A stretch of 44,872 bases of DNA from Mesorhizobium sp. LSHC420B00 (GTDB lineage: Bacteria; Pseudomonadota; Alphaproteobacteria; Rhizobiales; Rhizobiaceae): NCBI RefSeq assembly GCF_000503055.1, contig NZ_AYVY01000020.1:1-44872 (forward strand). The letters are read 5' to 3'. Of this stretch, positions 8,017 through 16,368 are shown piece after piece (the stretch's first letter is position 1; every line of letters begins with the position of its first letter). The notes beneath the pieces were generated by a model. The model was given only the letters and a program-made list of their open reading frames with translations, was not told the DNA's origin and did no database searches. The position numbers and the translations under genes are program-made.

Positions 8017-8043
8017 GGAACGTCCAGGCAGCGAGCGAGTTCC
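8017..8043. promoter_or_regulatory. Palindromic, bidirectional EcfG-type promoter
   Basis: On the plus strand GGAAC (8017-8021), 17 bases, GTT (8039-8041). On the minus strand GGAAC (8043-8039), 16 bases, CGTT (8022-8019). The -35 box of one promoter is the -10 box of the other (TTGGAAC...GTTCCAA). Minus serves the CBS gene (ATG 7858), plus the phosphoribosyltransferase gene (start near 8131). The minus match is the better one. Confidence 0.65.
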
Positions 8044-8130
8044 AAAACGGTAACCGGCGTCGCCGCCATCCCACGGGATGTCGCCGCAGGCTGGTGAAAA
8101 ACATCCACCGGAAAAACAGATGCACGCGGA

Positions 8131-8874
8131 TTGAAGATCCTGGCTATCATCTTTTCAGATCGCCGCGAGGCCGGGCGGCGACTCGCCGGAGAGCTCGTTC
8201 GCTTTGCCGGGCGCGACGACGTAACCGTGTTGGCGCTGCCCAGAGGCGGCGTGCCGGTCGGCTACGAGGTCGCGCAGGCGCTCAAGGCACCGCTCGACGT
8301 CTTCGTCGTGCGCAAGCTCGGCGTCCCCGGTCACGAGGAGCTGGCCATGGGAGCGATCGCGCCCTTCGGCGTACGCGTCCTCAACGACGAAATCGTCAGC
8401 AGTCTCGCGATCCCGCCACATGTCATCGACGCGGTCGCCGCAAAGGAGGAAAAAGAGCTTCTGCGCCGCGAGCACCTCTATAGGAACCGGCGACCCCCAC
8501 CGCAGTTGAATGGACGAACCATTATCCTCGTGGATGACGGGCTTGCGACCGGATCGACCATGCGGGCCGGGATCAAGGCGCTGCGAAAAAACCACGCCGC
8601 CCATATCGTCGCGGCCGTTCCCGTCGGTAGCCCCGACACTTGCGACGCGATGCGGGCGGACGCCGACGAGGTCGTTTGCGCGACGACACCAGAGCCGCTG
8701 CTCGGTGTCGGGCGGTGGTACGTGGATTTCTCACAGACGAGCGATGAAGAGGTCCGCGCGCTCCTCGCCAGGTCCGTGCCCAAGCCTTCCGCTTCCGACA
8801 AACCTGCCGCTTCCGAAGAGGAATTGGCTGGGCACGCGAGTGCGGGTCCGGCGCCTGGCACCAGATCGACATAG
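8131..8874 (+). CDS. Phosphoribosyltransferase family protein
   Basis: About 247 residues from TTG 8131, the only usable start close to the homologous region; no clear ribosome binding site, so the start is uncertain. The N-terminus reads FSDRREAGRRLAGELVRF, then LALPRGGVPVGYEVAQAL, a type I PRTase hood region, and the PRPP-binding loop VDDGLATGST at about residues 134-143. The C-terminal 30 residues (after LARSVPK) are low-complexity. This subgroup is often annotated as a phosphoribosyl transferase domain protein and is typically followed by a dienelactone hydrolase gene, as here. Its substrate is not established. Probable EcfG-dependent transcription from 8017. Confidence 0.85.
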   Translation: MKILAIIFSDRREAGRRLAGELVRFAGRDDVTVLALPRGGVPVGYEVAQALKAPLDVFVVRKLGVPGHEELAMGAIAPFGVRVLNDEIVSSLAIPPHVIDAVAAKEEKELLRREHLYRNRRPPPQLNGRTIILVDDGLATGSTMRAGIKALRKNHAAHIVAAVPVGSPDTCDAMRADADEVVCATTPEPLLGVGRWYVDFSQTSDEEVRALLARSVPKPSASDKPAASEEELAGHASAGPAPGTRST

Positions 8875-8885
8875 CGGAGGTGGAT

Positions 8886-9077
8886 ATGGACCGGGATAGC
8901 GAGCACGTCGTGCATGTTCCCGCGGGGCCTATCACGCACGAGGGCAATCTTTCGTTACCCCGGATGCCCGCGGCCTTGTGCTCTTCGCCCATGGCAGCGC
9001 TGGACGAAGTCGCGGATCTCGCGAGCCGATGGTTCTTGCGCCATCTGATTTCGGACAGATCGGCGTCCACGTCCTGA
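8886..9077 (+). pseudogene. Frameshifted remnant of a dienelactone hydrolase-family gene
   Basis: ATG 8886 has a good ribosome binding site (GCGGAGG) and follows the phosphoribosyltransferase stop by 11 bases. The first 26 codons (MDRDSEHVVHVPAGP..., GNLSLP) look like the start of the dienelactone hydrolase family protein that normally follows this phosphoribosyltransferase. Near base 8960 the frame breaks. The continuation in another frame reads PDARGLVLFAHGSAG, which is the family's beta strand plus oxyanion HGS motif. After about 9000 no frame resembles the rest of the enzyme, which should be about 220 residues. So both a frameshift and a large truncation are present, and the gene is not functional. 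Confidence 0.6.
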
Positions 9078-9199
9078 CAGCTGGAGGTTGGATCACCAGT
9101 CCCGGGATCATTTGCGTCCTCAACGCGTTAAGGTCCTCGTAAAACAGCGCGCAGCTGCAACCCAAATGGCTGTCGCAACCCCTAGTTGGGAGAAAGACA

Positions 9200-9700
9200 A
9201 TGCCGGACAAGAAAACCATCGAGAAGGCCCGAAAGGACAAGCGCGAGGGCAAATCGCCGAGCACGCAGGCCGGCGAGTTCGTGCACGAGGAGATCGATAA
9301 AATCCGCCGCGGCGAGCACGGCGCGCGCTCGACCCAGCAGGCTATCGCCATCGGGCTTTCCGAGGCGAGACGCGCAGGCGTAGACCTGCCCCCGCCCAAA
9401 AAGGGCAAGGTGAAGGAGAGCACGCGCAAAAGCGCCGAATACGCCTATGAGGCCGGCCAGGGCGAACGCACGCCGAAACGCCGCCCGCGGGTCTCGAAAG
9501 CCGTCTCCAAGGTGCTCGAGCACGAGCCGAAGAGCACAGCGTCGCACGAGGCGCTGGCGCAGCAGGCAAAGCGTGCGGCCTCGCGCCGGACGGCTGAGGA
9601 GCGTTCCGCAGCCGCAAAGAAAGCCGCCGAGACGAAAGGCGCCAGCGGAAGGAAGGCGGCGGCGCAAAAGGCCGCCAGAACGCGGGCACACCACGCATAG
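9200..9700 (+). CDS. Lys/Ala/Arg-rich basic protein, histone-H1-like (DUF6496-like)
   Basis: 166 residues from ATG 9200, with GGGAGAAAG upstream. The N-terminal half (DKKTIEKARKDKREGKSPSTQAGEFVHEEIDKIRRGEHGARSTQQAIAIGLSEARRAG, residues about 3-61) has a regular pattern seen in a small rhizobial family that I recall as DUF6496. The C-terminal half is a low-complexity, strongly basic AKKAAE/AAAQKAARTRA region like histone H1 tails. I infer nucleic acid or nucleoid binding. No EcfG-type site was found before it, although its neighbours have them. Confidence 0.75.
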   Translation: MPDKKTIEKARKDKREGKSPSTQAGEFVHEEIDKIRRGEHGARSTQQAIAIGLSEARRAGVDLPPPKKGKVKESTRKSAEYAYEAGQGERTPKRRPRVSKAVSKVLEHEPKSTASHEALAQQAKRAASRRTAEERSAAAKKAAETKGASGRKAAAQKAARTRAHHA

Positions 9701-9874
9701 TTCAAAGATGGCAGTTCGGCTCTAGGAAACCCGATATGGCCCAAACGACCGGTATCGAGCTCCGCTCCTGCAGCGTGGGACGGTGCCGCTGCCCAAGGCG
9801 AATCAGTGACTGCATCTGCGGGACAACATCGACGTCTTCGCTCGAAATGTTCCCTTACGCGTAACACCGACCCA

Positions 9875-9916
9875 GAGGTACTCGGCGGCAAGGCCCCGGA
9901 GGTACTCGGCGGCAAA
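9875..9916. repeat. Two copies of a 24-bp direct repeat
   Basis: GAGGTACTCGGCGGCAA starts at 9875 and again at 9899, in the 295-base gap between the basic-protein gene and the arginase-family gene. No other gene or clear signal is visible in that gap (9701-9995). Confidence 0.6.
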
Positions 9917-9995
9917 GTCGACGGGAGACCGGGAGGAAAGCGCAGCCTGTTTCTTGAGCAGATGCCTATTGCCCACAACGCGGAGAACTCTGATC

Positions 9996-10943
9996 ATGTC
10001 CTCAGTAGCCAGCACGACAATGCCACGAACCACCCCTCAGGCGAGACATATCGCTTTGCTCGGCGCGCCCTCTAATCTTGGGCTGATGCCGCAGGAGGGT
10101 GAGCCGGAGCCCGGCGCATGGAAGGCGCCGGAGGTACTTCAATCGCTTGGTCTTGCCAACCGTTTGGGCGCCGGTCCGTTGCGCACGGTTCGGGCTCCGC
10201 CCTATCGGCCTGAGGTGGACCCTGCGACGGGCGTGCGCAATGCCCAGGCGCTGCGCCAGTATTCCGAGACGCTTGCCGAAGGCGTCGGCGAGGAGCTGAA
10301 CTCGGGAGGGTTCCTGCTCATACTCGGCGGCGATTGCAGCGTGTTGCTTGGCCCCGCGCTCGCGCTACGGCGTCGTGGCCGCTACGGCCTTATCTTTTTC
10401 GATGGGCACACGGATTTCAAATTGCCGGATACGTCGCCCTCAAAGGGAGCCGCGGGCATGGATTTGGCCTTCGTGACCGGCCATGGACCGAAGCTCCTGA
10501 CCGATTTCGGCGAGCACACTCCTTTGTTCCGTGAGGCCGACGTGGTCGCATTCGGCTACCGCGATGTGCAGGACCCCGCGACTTACACGTCCAAGGCCGT
10601 CTTCGACACCGATGTTCACCGGATGGCTTTGGCTGAAGTGCGGCGGCGCGGCGTCGCCGATGCTGCACGCGTAGCGCTTGACGCGGTCGCAGGGCAGGAC
10701 GTCGAGGGTGTATTCGTTCACTTCGATGTCGACGTGCTGGACAGCGAGATCATGTCGGCTGTCGATACGCCGGAAGCCGGCGGTGTCTTGCCCGACGAAG
10801 CCGTCGAAGCTCTTCGCACATGGTGCAATGATTCACGCGTGATTGGGATGGAGGTGACGATCTATGATCCCGACCGCGATCCAGATCGTCGCTGCGGCAA
10901 GCTGCTGATCGACATTCTGACTGCTGCACTTCGCGACCGGTAG
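9996..10943 (+). CDS. Arginase/agmatinase/formiminoglutamase family hydrolase
   Basis: 315 residues from ATG 9996 (GGAG about 10 bases upstream; ATG 10020 is an alternative). Ureohydrolase metal-site motifs appear in order: GGDCS (111-115), DGHTD (136-140) and FDVDVLD (243-249), with a closing GMEVTIYDPDRDPD. These enzymes hydrolyse guanidino or formimino groups with two Mn ions. Here the classical GGDHS is GGDCS, so a Cys replaces the metal-ligand His, and DAHxD is DGHTD. The substrate is therefore probably not arginine. Cytosolic. It stands alone between the basic-protein gene and the epimerase fusion. Confidence 0.85.
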   Translation: MSSVASTTMPRTTPQARHIALLGAPSNLGLMPQEGEPEPGAWKAPEVLQSLGLANRLGAGPLRTVRAPPYRPEVDPATGVRNAQALRQYSETLAEGVGEELNSGGFLLILGGDCSVLLGPALALRRRGRYGLIFFDGHTDFKLPDTSPSKGAAGMDLAFVTGHGPKLLTDFGEHTPLFREADVVAFGYRDVQDPATYTSKAVFDTDVHRMALAEVRRRGVADAARVALDAVAGQDVEGVFVHFDVDVLDSEIMSAVDTPEAGGVLPDEAVEALRTWCNDSRVIGMEVTIYDPDRDPDRRCGKLLIDILTAALRDR

Positions 10944-11051
10944 GCCAATGGCAGTCGTCCTGCACTTGTGCACGAATGCAATCCGCCGGAGCGAATGGCA
11001 GTCGGTCTGACGGATCGCCGCGCGCATCCATTCCGTGATGCCACCTCATCG

Positions 11052-11078
11052 GGAACCGTTCTCAACGAACATGGTTCC
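11052..11078. promoter_or_regulatory. Palindromic EcfG-type promoter before the epimerase fusion
   Basis: Plus strand: GGAAC (11052-11056), 17 bases, GTT (11074-11076), about 60 bases before ATG 11138. The element is symmetrical (GGAAC...GTTCC), so the minus strand also reads GGAAC-N17-GTT; no gene starts on that side nearby. Confidence 0.5.
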
Positions 11079-11137
11079 GAGTGTGCGACTGAAAGCATTT
11101 GGCCCCTTTCATCTCGCTACCGCCAAGGAGATTCGCC

Positions 11138-12403
11138 ATGACCGGCAAAACCCGTCCCACCGTCCTGATCACAGGCAGCAGCGGGTTTCTGGGCCAGGCC
11201 ATCGCTCGCGGCCTGACGGAGCGCCACGACATCATCGGCCTTGATGTTGCCAGGCGGTCCTTGCCCGGCGTCGAGACGATCGAGATCGACCTTACCTCGG
11301 ATACGAGCGCGGCGAAGGCGCTGGCCGAGGTGCGCGAACGGAGTGGCGGCCGCATTGCCTCGGTGATCCATCTCGCGGCCTATTACGACACGACCGGCGA
11401 GGATAATCCGAAATACGGCGCGGTGACCGTCGAGGGAACGCGCCGGCTGCTGAACGCGCTGAGGGGGCTCGAGACGGAGCAGTTCGTGTTTTCGAGCACG
11501 TTGCTGGTGCATGCGCCGAGCCCGGCGAAGGGCGCCAAGATCAACGAGCGATCGCCGATCGATCCGGCCTGGGCCTATCCGAGATCGAAGGCCGAGACCG
11601 AGACACTGATCCTGAAGGAGCACGGCGACATCAAGGTTGCGATCCTGCGACTGGCGGGTGTCTATGACGAGGATTGCCACGCCGCCTTCATCGCCCAGCA
11701 GATCGCCCGCATTTTCGAGCGCATGCCGACCGCCTATCTTTTCACCGGCGACATCACCACCGGCCAGCCCTACCTCCATCTGGACGATCTCGTCGACGCC
11801 GTAGTGCGCACCGTCGACCGGCGCAGCGAGCTTCCCGACGAGACCGTACTGCTGATCGGCGAAGAGCAGACGCCGTCCTACGACGAGATGCAGAAGCAGA
11901 TTGGGCGGCTCCTGCATGGCGAGACCTGGCGGACCCTGTCCCTGCCCAAGGAGGTGACTAAGCTCGGCGCCTGGATGCAGGAGAAGGTCCTCGACCAGGA
12001 GACCGACATCAAGCCATGGATGATCGAGAACGCCGACGATCACTACGAGATCGACATCTCCCGCGCCAGGCTGCTTGGCTGGAAGCCGCGGCACAGCCTG
12101 ACCGCTACCTTGCCGGAAATGATCCGGCGGCTGAAGGCGGATCCCACCGACTGGTACAAGAAGAACAAGCTTGAACCATCGGCGGTCGCCGCTTCCGCGC
12201 CCGAGCTCGACCAGGCCGCCGAACGGCTGCAGCGTCCGCTCGAGCGCTCGGACGACGAGGTCGAGGCGGAAACCGAACGCCACCGCAACGCTCTGGGCGC
12301 CACTGACCAATGTTGCGATCGGGCTGTGGCTCGTGGCGTCGCCCTTCACGCTCGGCCTGTTCGATCCCGCTTCAGCACCGATTCCGCCGGCGCTCGGACA
12401 TGA
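11138..12403 (+). CDS. NAD-dependent epimerase/dehydratase (N-terminal part of a frameshifted fusion)
   Basis: Start ATG 11138 after CCAAGGAG. Extended SDR fold: TGSSGFLG nucleotide motif near residues 11-18, VIHLAAYYD, a Ser/Thr at FSSTLL and catalytic YPRSK (Tyr about 147, Lys about 151), then PYLHLDDLVDAVV. Homology continues to about residue 385 (base 12293). From there the frame reads unnatural sequence (GATDQCCDRAVARG...) to the stop at 12403, while the next frame continues with a membrane domain. A one-base gain or two-base loss near 12291-12297 explains this. The protein was probably one chain of about 840 residues with a cytosolic sugar- or lipid-modifying reductase domain; as sequenced it ends early. 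EcfG-type promoter upstream. Confidence 0.85.
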   Translation: MTGKTRPTVLITGSSGFLGQAIARGLTERHDIIGLDVARRSLPGVETIEIDLTSDTSAAKALAEVRERSGGRIASVIHLAAYYDTTGEDNPKYGAVTVEGTRRLLNALRGLETEQFVFSSTLLVHAPSPAKGAKINERSPIDPAWAYPRSKAETETLILKEHGDIKVAILRLAGVYDEDCHAAFIAQQIARIFERMPTAYLFTGDITTGQPYLHLDDLVDAVVRTVDRRSELPDETVLLIGEEQTPSYDEMQKQIGRLLHGETWRTLSLPKEVTKLGAWMQEKVLDQETDIKPWMIENADDHYEIDISRARLLGWKPRHSLTATLPEMIRRLKADPTDWYKKNKLEPSAVAASAPELDQAAERLQRPLERSDDEVEAETERHRNALGATDQCCDRAVARGVALHARPVRSRFSTDSAGART

Positions 12404-13661
12404 GATCGCCTCGCCGGAGACGCGCGACGGCAGGCTCGGCATCAGTGAGATCGTATCCGGCCTCGCCATCCTGTCGCTGGCGCTTGTAGGCATGCGCCGG
12501 CGCTGGCACGGGCTGCAATGGATCACCGCCTCGATCGGGGTTTGGGTGATGTTCGCGCCGCTCCTGTTCTGGACCACCAGCGCCGGAGCCTACGCGACCG
12601 ACACGCTGGCCGGCATGCTGATCGTCGCGTTCGCGGTGATGGTCCCGCCAACGCCGGGTATCAGCCGGCGTGCCCTTGCCGCCGATGACGACCGGCCGCT
12701 CGGCTGGAGCTATTCGCCCTCGCTCTTCACCCAGCGCATTCCCATAATCGGCCTCGCCTTTGTCGGCCTGTTCGTCTCGCGTTATCTCGCTGCCTATCAG
12801 CTTGGCCATATCGATGGCCTTTGGGAACCGTTCTTCGGCCCGGGCGAAACGCCGGCCGGCAATGGCAGCGAGGCGGTGGTCACCTCCTGGGTCTCCAAGG
12901 GCTTTCCGATCGCCGATGCCGGTCTGGGCGCCTTTGCCTATGCGCTGGACATTCTCGCCGGCGCGATCGGCGACCGCCGCCGCTGGCGCACGATGCCGTG
13001 GATGGTGCTTTTGTTCGGCTTGCTGGTCGTCCCGCTCGGCGTGGTCAGCGTCAGCTTCATCATCATCCAGCCGCCGCTCATCGGAGCGCTGTGCACGCTC
13101 TGCATCGTCCAGGCTGCCGTCACCGTCGTGCTCATCCCCTATTCGGTCGACGAGGTGCTGGCGAGCTGCCAGTATCTTTGGCGTGCGAAACAGGCGGGAG
13201 AGCCGTTCTGGCGCACATTCTGGTGCGGAGGCCCGGCACTTTCGGAGGACCAGACGCCGGCGCCGGATCTCGACCGGCCGCTGTCGGAAGTGGCGCGGGA
13301 CTTCGTCACCGGCGGTGTGAACTTCCCATGGACCCTAGTCGCCAGCACCCTCGCCGGCGCCCTGCTGATGATCACGCCGCTCGCCTTCGGCACAAGCCCG
13401 CCGCTCTACTTCAGCGACCATGTCACCGGCTGCCTGGTCATAATGGTCGCCGTTACGGCGATGGCCGAAGTGGCGCGCGCCGTCCGCTTTCTGAACATCG
13501 CGCTTGGAGCCTGGATCGCCCTCTCTCCCTTTATCCTCGCCGGCGGTGCGGCGGCGAGCCTCGCCAATCTGGCGATCGGAGCGCTGCTGGTCGGGCTCAG
13601 CCTGCCGCGCGGCACGCGCAGCGCTGCGCATTATGGCGGCTGGGACCGAGCCATCGTCTAA
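12297..13661 (+). CDS. SPW-repeat and VKOR-like membrane domain (C-terminal part of the frameshifted fusion)
   Basis: The reading frame is open from 12171 but becomes protein-like only at about 12297 and has no plausible start there, supporting a frameshift from the epimerase frame. It encodes about 10 membrane segments. SPW-type repeats occur at the beginning (GLWLVASPFTLGLF, then a second segment with WVMFAPLLFW) and at the end (GAWIALSPFILAGG). Between them lies a vitamin K epoxide reductase-like helical bundle with a CTLC redox motif (LIGALCTLCIVQA) and a preceding SKGFPIADAG. VKOR proteins oxidise quinols to make disulfides in the periplasm. Fusion of an epimerase, SPW repeats and VKOR is unusual; the function of the whole is unknown. 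Confidence 0.75.
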   Translation, partial: APLTNVAIGLWLVASPFTLGLFDPASAPIPPALGHEIASPETRDGRLGISEIVSGLAILSLALVGMRRRWHGLQWITASIGVWVMFAPLLFWTTSAGAYATDTLAGMLIVAFAVMVPPTPGISRRALAADDDRPLGWSYSPSLFTQRIPIIGLAFVGLFVSRYLAAYQLGHIDGLWEPFFGPGETPAGNGSEAVVTSWVSKGFPIADAGLGAFAYALDILAGAIGDRRRWRTMPWMVLLFGLLVVPLGVVSVSFIIIQPPLIGALCTLCIVQAAVTVVLIPYSVDEVLASCQYLWRAKQAGEPFWRTFWCGGPALSEDQTPAPDLDRPLSEVARDFVTGGVNFPWTLVASTLAGALLMITPLAFGTSPPLYFSDHVTGCLVIMVAVTAMAEVARAVRFLNIALGAWIALSPFILAGGAAASLANLAIGALLVGLSLPRGTRSAAHYGGWDRAIV

Positions 13662-13770
13662 GGGATGTTCAGCAGCGCTGGACGTGTCGAGATGAGGGTC
13701 GCCGAAGCTAGCCAAAGGATGGCGGCGCGGCGCCCTGATCGTGCCCCAACAGCGACCGCGACGCCCGCGC

Positions 13771-14544
13771 TCACACCGAGCCGGTCATGCCGCCGTCGAC
13801 ATAGATGATCTGGCCCGTCATGAAGCTCGATGCGTCGGAAGCCAGGAAGATCGCGGCGCCGCCCAGTTCGTCGACTTCGCCCCACCTTGCCAGCGGTGTG
13901 CGCCCGACCAGCCAGCGCGAAAACTCGGCGTCTTGCACCAGCGCCTCGTTCAGTTCTGTCCGGAAGTAGCCTGGGCCGATACCATTGACTCTGATGCCGT
14001 GTGGGCCAAGCTCGGTGGCAAGCCCCTTGGTCAGCATTTTCATCGCACCCTTCGATGCCGTGTATGGCACGATCGAGGAACGCCCCAGTTCGCTTTGCAC
14101 CGAACATATGTTGATTATGGATCCGGTCTTGCGGGCCATCATCGAGCGGACCACCGGCCGGGTGACATAGAATGCACTGTAAAGGTTTGTCCGCATCAAT
14201 CTGTCGAACATGTCGAGCGGGAAATCGGCGAATGGCGCGCGGTGCTGCATGCCGGCATTGTTGACGAGAATATCGATCGGGCCGCGCTCTGCTTCCAGCC
14301 TGCCGATTTCACGCTCGACGTCTTCAGCCACGGTCACGTCGAAGGTGGAGCCGATCGCCTGGATACCGGATTCGGCCAACGATCCGAGTGCCTTTTGAAC
14401 GTGGTCTTCGTCCCGCCCATTGATGATCACCGTCGCGCCGGCGCTCGCCAGCGCCTTCGCCATGGCAAAGCCGATTCCGCGGCTCGATCCGGAGATGAAA
14501 GCGGTTTTGCCGGCGAGGCCGAACAGGTCCGATAGGTCGGTCAA
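13771..14544 (-). CDS. SDR family oxidoreductase, gluconate 5-dehydrogenase-like
   Basis: 257 residues from ATG 14544. Classical short-chain dehydrogenase: SGSSRGIG cofactor loop (about 18-25), NNAG, catalytic Ser in CSVQS, YTASK (Tyr and Lys) and a C-terminal ASSFMTGQIIYVDGG. The start (LSDLFGLAGKTAFISG) resembles gluconate 5-dehydrogenases. The reaction is NAD(P)-linked oxidation of an alcohol or reduction of a ketone in the cytosol; the exact substrate cannot be told from sequence. It lies 108 bases downstream of the aminotransferase gene on the same strand, so it may act on the carbonyl product of that enzyme. Confidence 0.85.
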   Translation of the reverse strand: MTDLSDLFGLAGKTAFISGSSRGIGFAMAKALASAGATVIINGRDEDHVQKALGSLAESGIQAIGSTFDVTVAEDVEREIGRLEAERGPIDILVNNAGMQHRAPFADFPLDMFDRLMRTNLYSAFYVTRPVVRSMMARKTGSIINICSVQSELGRSSIVPYTASKGAMKMLTKGLATELGPHGIRVNGIGPGYFRTELNEALVQDAEFSRWLVGRTPLARWGEVDELGGAAIFLASDASSFMTGQIIYVDGGMTGSV

Positions 14545-14652
14545 TGTTTGTTTCCCAGAGATGCGGCCAGATGCAGGCGATCGAGGCCCTGCCGTACATC
14601 GTAAGCGCGAACGACCGCTGTCAGCAATGGCGAGATTGCCGGCGATAAACGC

Positions 14653-16071
14653 TTATCCCCGCCAGACGCCTTCCCGGCGCAGATCGTCCATCGTGCGCGA
14701 AATGCCTTCGCGCAGGATCGACACCATGTCGTCGATCTGCTCGCGCGTGATGATCAATGGCGGCGACATCACGCACATGTTAATCAGCGGCCGGACCAAC
14801 AGGCCGAGCTCGTGGCAATGCGCGTCGATGCGTTTGCCGACATCCTTGTCGAGCTGCAGTGGATCCTTGCTGTCGCGGTCGGCGACGCATTCGACGCAGC
14901 CCATCAGCCCCATGCCGCGCACCTCACCGACCAGCGGCAATTCCTCCAGCGTCTTCAGTTGCGCCTGGAAGTAGGGCGCGACCTCGCGCGTATGGGCCAG
15001 CACGCTTTCGTCCAGAATATCGAGGTTCTTCAGCGCCACCGCGCAGCCGACCGGATGGCTGGTGTAGGTCAGGCCATGGCCGAACATGGCGTCCGGATGG
15101 TTCGAGCGGCGCAGCTCCTCCAGCAGCCGTTCCGAAAGGATGACGCCGCCGAGCGGGAAATAGCCTGAGGTCACCCCTTTCGCAAAGGTGATCATGTCGG
15201 GCTCGATGCCGAACACCTCGCCGGAGGCAAAGACATGGCCAAGCCGGCCGAAGGCGGTCACCACCTCGTCGGAAATATAGAGGATGTCGTTGTCGCGGCA
15301 GATCGTCCGGATGCGCTGGAGATAGCCCTCCGGCGGCACGATGACGCCGCCCGACGCCTGCACCGGCTCGCCGACGAAAGCACCGATCCTGTCGGCGCCG
15401 ACACGGGCGACCATATCGCGGAATTCAGCGACCAGCGCATCGGTGAAAGCGGCAACGCTCATGCCCTTCGGACGGCGGAACGGATCGGGTGAGGACAATT
15501 TGACGACCAGCTCGTCGGCGCCGTCCATCCAGTCACGGTCGCGCGGACGCCCGTTAAGCGAAGCAGACAGATAGGTCGAGCCGTGATAGGCGCCGCCCCG
15601 GCTCAGGATCAGCTTCTTTTCCGGGCGACCGCGCACATTGTTGTAAAATTGCATGAAGCGCAGCGCCGTCTCGACCGCCGAGGAGCCGCCGGTGGTGAAG
15701 AAAACATGGCTGAGATCGCCCGGCGCGTGGCCGGCGATGCGCATGGCCAGTTCCGCCGACGGCGCGTTCATCGTGTACCACGGCGTGTTGTAGGACAGCG
15801 CCATCGCCTGGTCGTACATCACCTTGGCGAGCTCCTCGCGACGGTGGCCGACATTGATGCACCACATGCCGGCCGGCCCGTCGATCAGCCTCTTGCCGGT
15901 GGCATCGGTGATATATATGCCCTCGCCCGCGCCGATCAGGGCGCGTGCCTCCGCGCCGACCGAGCCGGCGAACGGCCAGGGCTGGACAAGATGGCGCTTG
16001 GCCAGTTCGACGGCATCCTGAGCGCCGGCTCCAGCCATTTCGGTCGAAGTGACATCTCTTACCGCCGCCAT
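14653..16071 (-). CDS. Class III PLP-dependent aminotransferase
   Basis: 472 residues from ATG 16071 (CGAGGCGACG upstream); the long extension to 17475 is antisense to the permease and rejected. Class III markers: GMWCINVGHRREEL near the start, TTGGSSAVETALRF phosphate-binding region, RGGAYHGSTYLS, SDEVVTAFGRLG (Asp contacting the PLP nitrogen) and the Schiff-base Lys near 298 in FAKGVTSGYFPLGG. The closest types are omega-amino acid/pyruvate and polyamine transaminases, cytosolic, forming an aldehyde or semialdehyde from a primary amine. Divergent from the ABC transporter genes, with a palindromic operator between them, which ties it to uptake of an amine. Confidence 0.9.
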   Translation of the reverse strand: MAAVRDVTSTEMAGAGAQDAVELAKRHLVQPWPFAGSVGAEARALIGAGEGIYITDATGKRLIDGPAGMWCINVGHRREELAKVMYDQAMALSYNTPWYTMNAPSAELAMRIAGHAPGDLSHVFFTTGGSSAVETALRFMQFYNNVRGRPEKKLILSRGGAYHGSTYLSASLNGRPRDRDWMDGADELVVKLSSPDPFRRPKGMSVAAFTDALVAEFRDMVARVGADRIGAFVGEPVQASGGVIVPPEGYLQRIRTICRDNDILYISDEVVTAFGRLGHVFASGEVFGIEPDMITFAKGVTSGYFPLGGVILSERLLEELRRSNHPDAMFGHGLTYTSHPVGCAVALKNLDILDESVLAHTREVAPYFQAQLKTLEELPLVGEVRGMGLMGCVECVADRDSKDPLQLDKDVGKRIDAHCHELGLLVRPLINMCVMSPPLIITREQIDDMVSILREGISRTMDDLRREGVWRG

Positions 16072-16153
16072 CGTCGCCTCGCATTGTATGCCGCAATTCA
16101 ACAGACACAGAGCTAGTCCACACTCCAGGAAAGCTCGGCTTTCTTCGTCAATT

Positions 16154-16169
16154 TTGAATGGCCGTTCAA
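16154..16169. promoter_or_regulatory. Palindromic operator, BetI-type candidate
   Basis: TTGAATGGCCGTTCAA, a 16-bp near-palindrome, lies in the 297-base divergent region between the aminotransferase (ATG 16071) and the transporter operon (ATG 16369). TetR/BetI repressors bind such sites, and E. coli BetI sites, as I recall them, contain a similar TTGA-TGG-CGTTCAA core. A second palindrome with the same half-sites is at 24803. Confidence 0.5.
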
Positions 16170-16368
16170 TCAATATTGCAGAAATAGCGCTTGATTTCAA
16201 TCCGCCGATGCGCTCATGATGAAAGAAAGCCGGCAAGCTCGGAGCACGATTGCGCCCTGGGCATAAAAGTGGGTACAGATAGCCGGTTCCAGCAATGGGA
16301 TGCCGCATGGCAGGACAGTCCGCGCCAGCAACCGAAATCACGCCGGGGACCCTGCCCGAGAGCCTGCA

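Noticed and set aside
7879..8097. Short plus-strand frame of 72 codons between the CBS and phosphoribosyltransferase genes
   Set aside because: It overlaps the palindromic promoter and shows no recognisable protein pattern.
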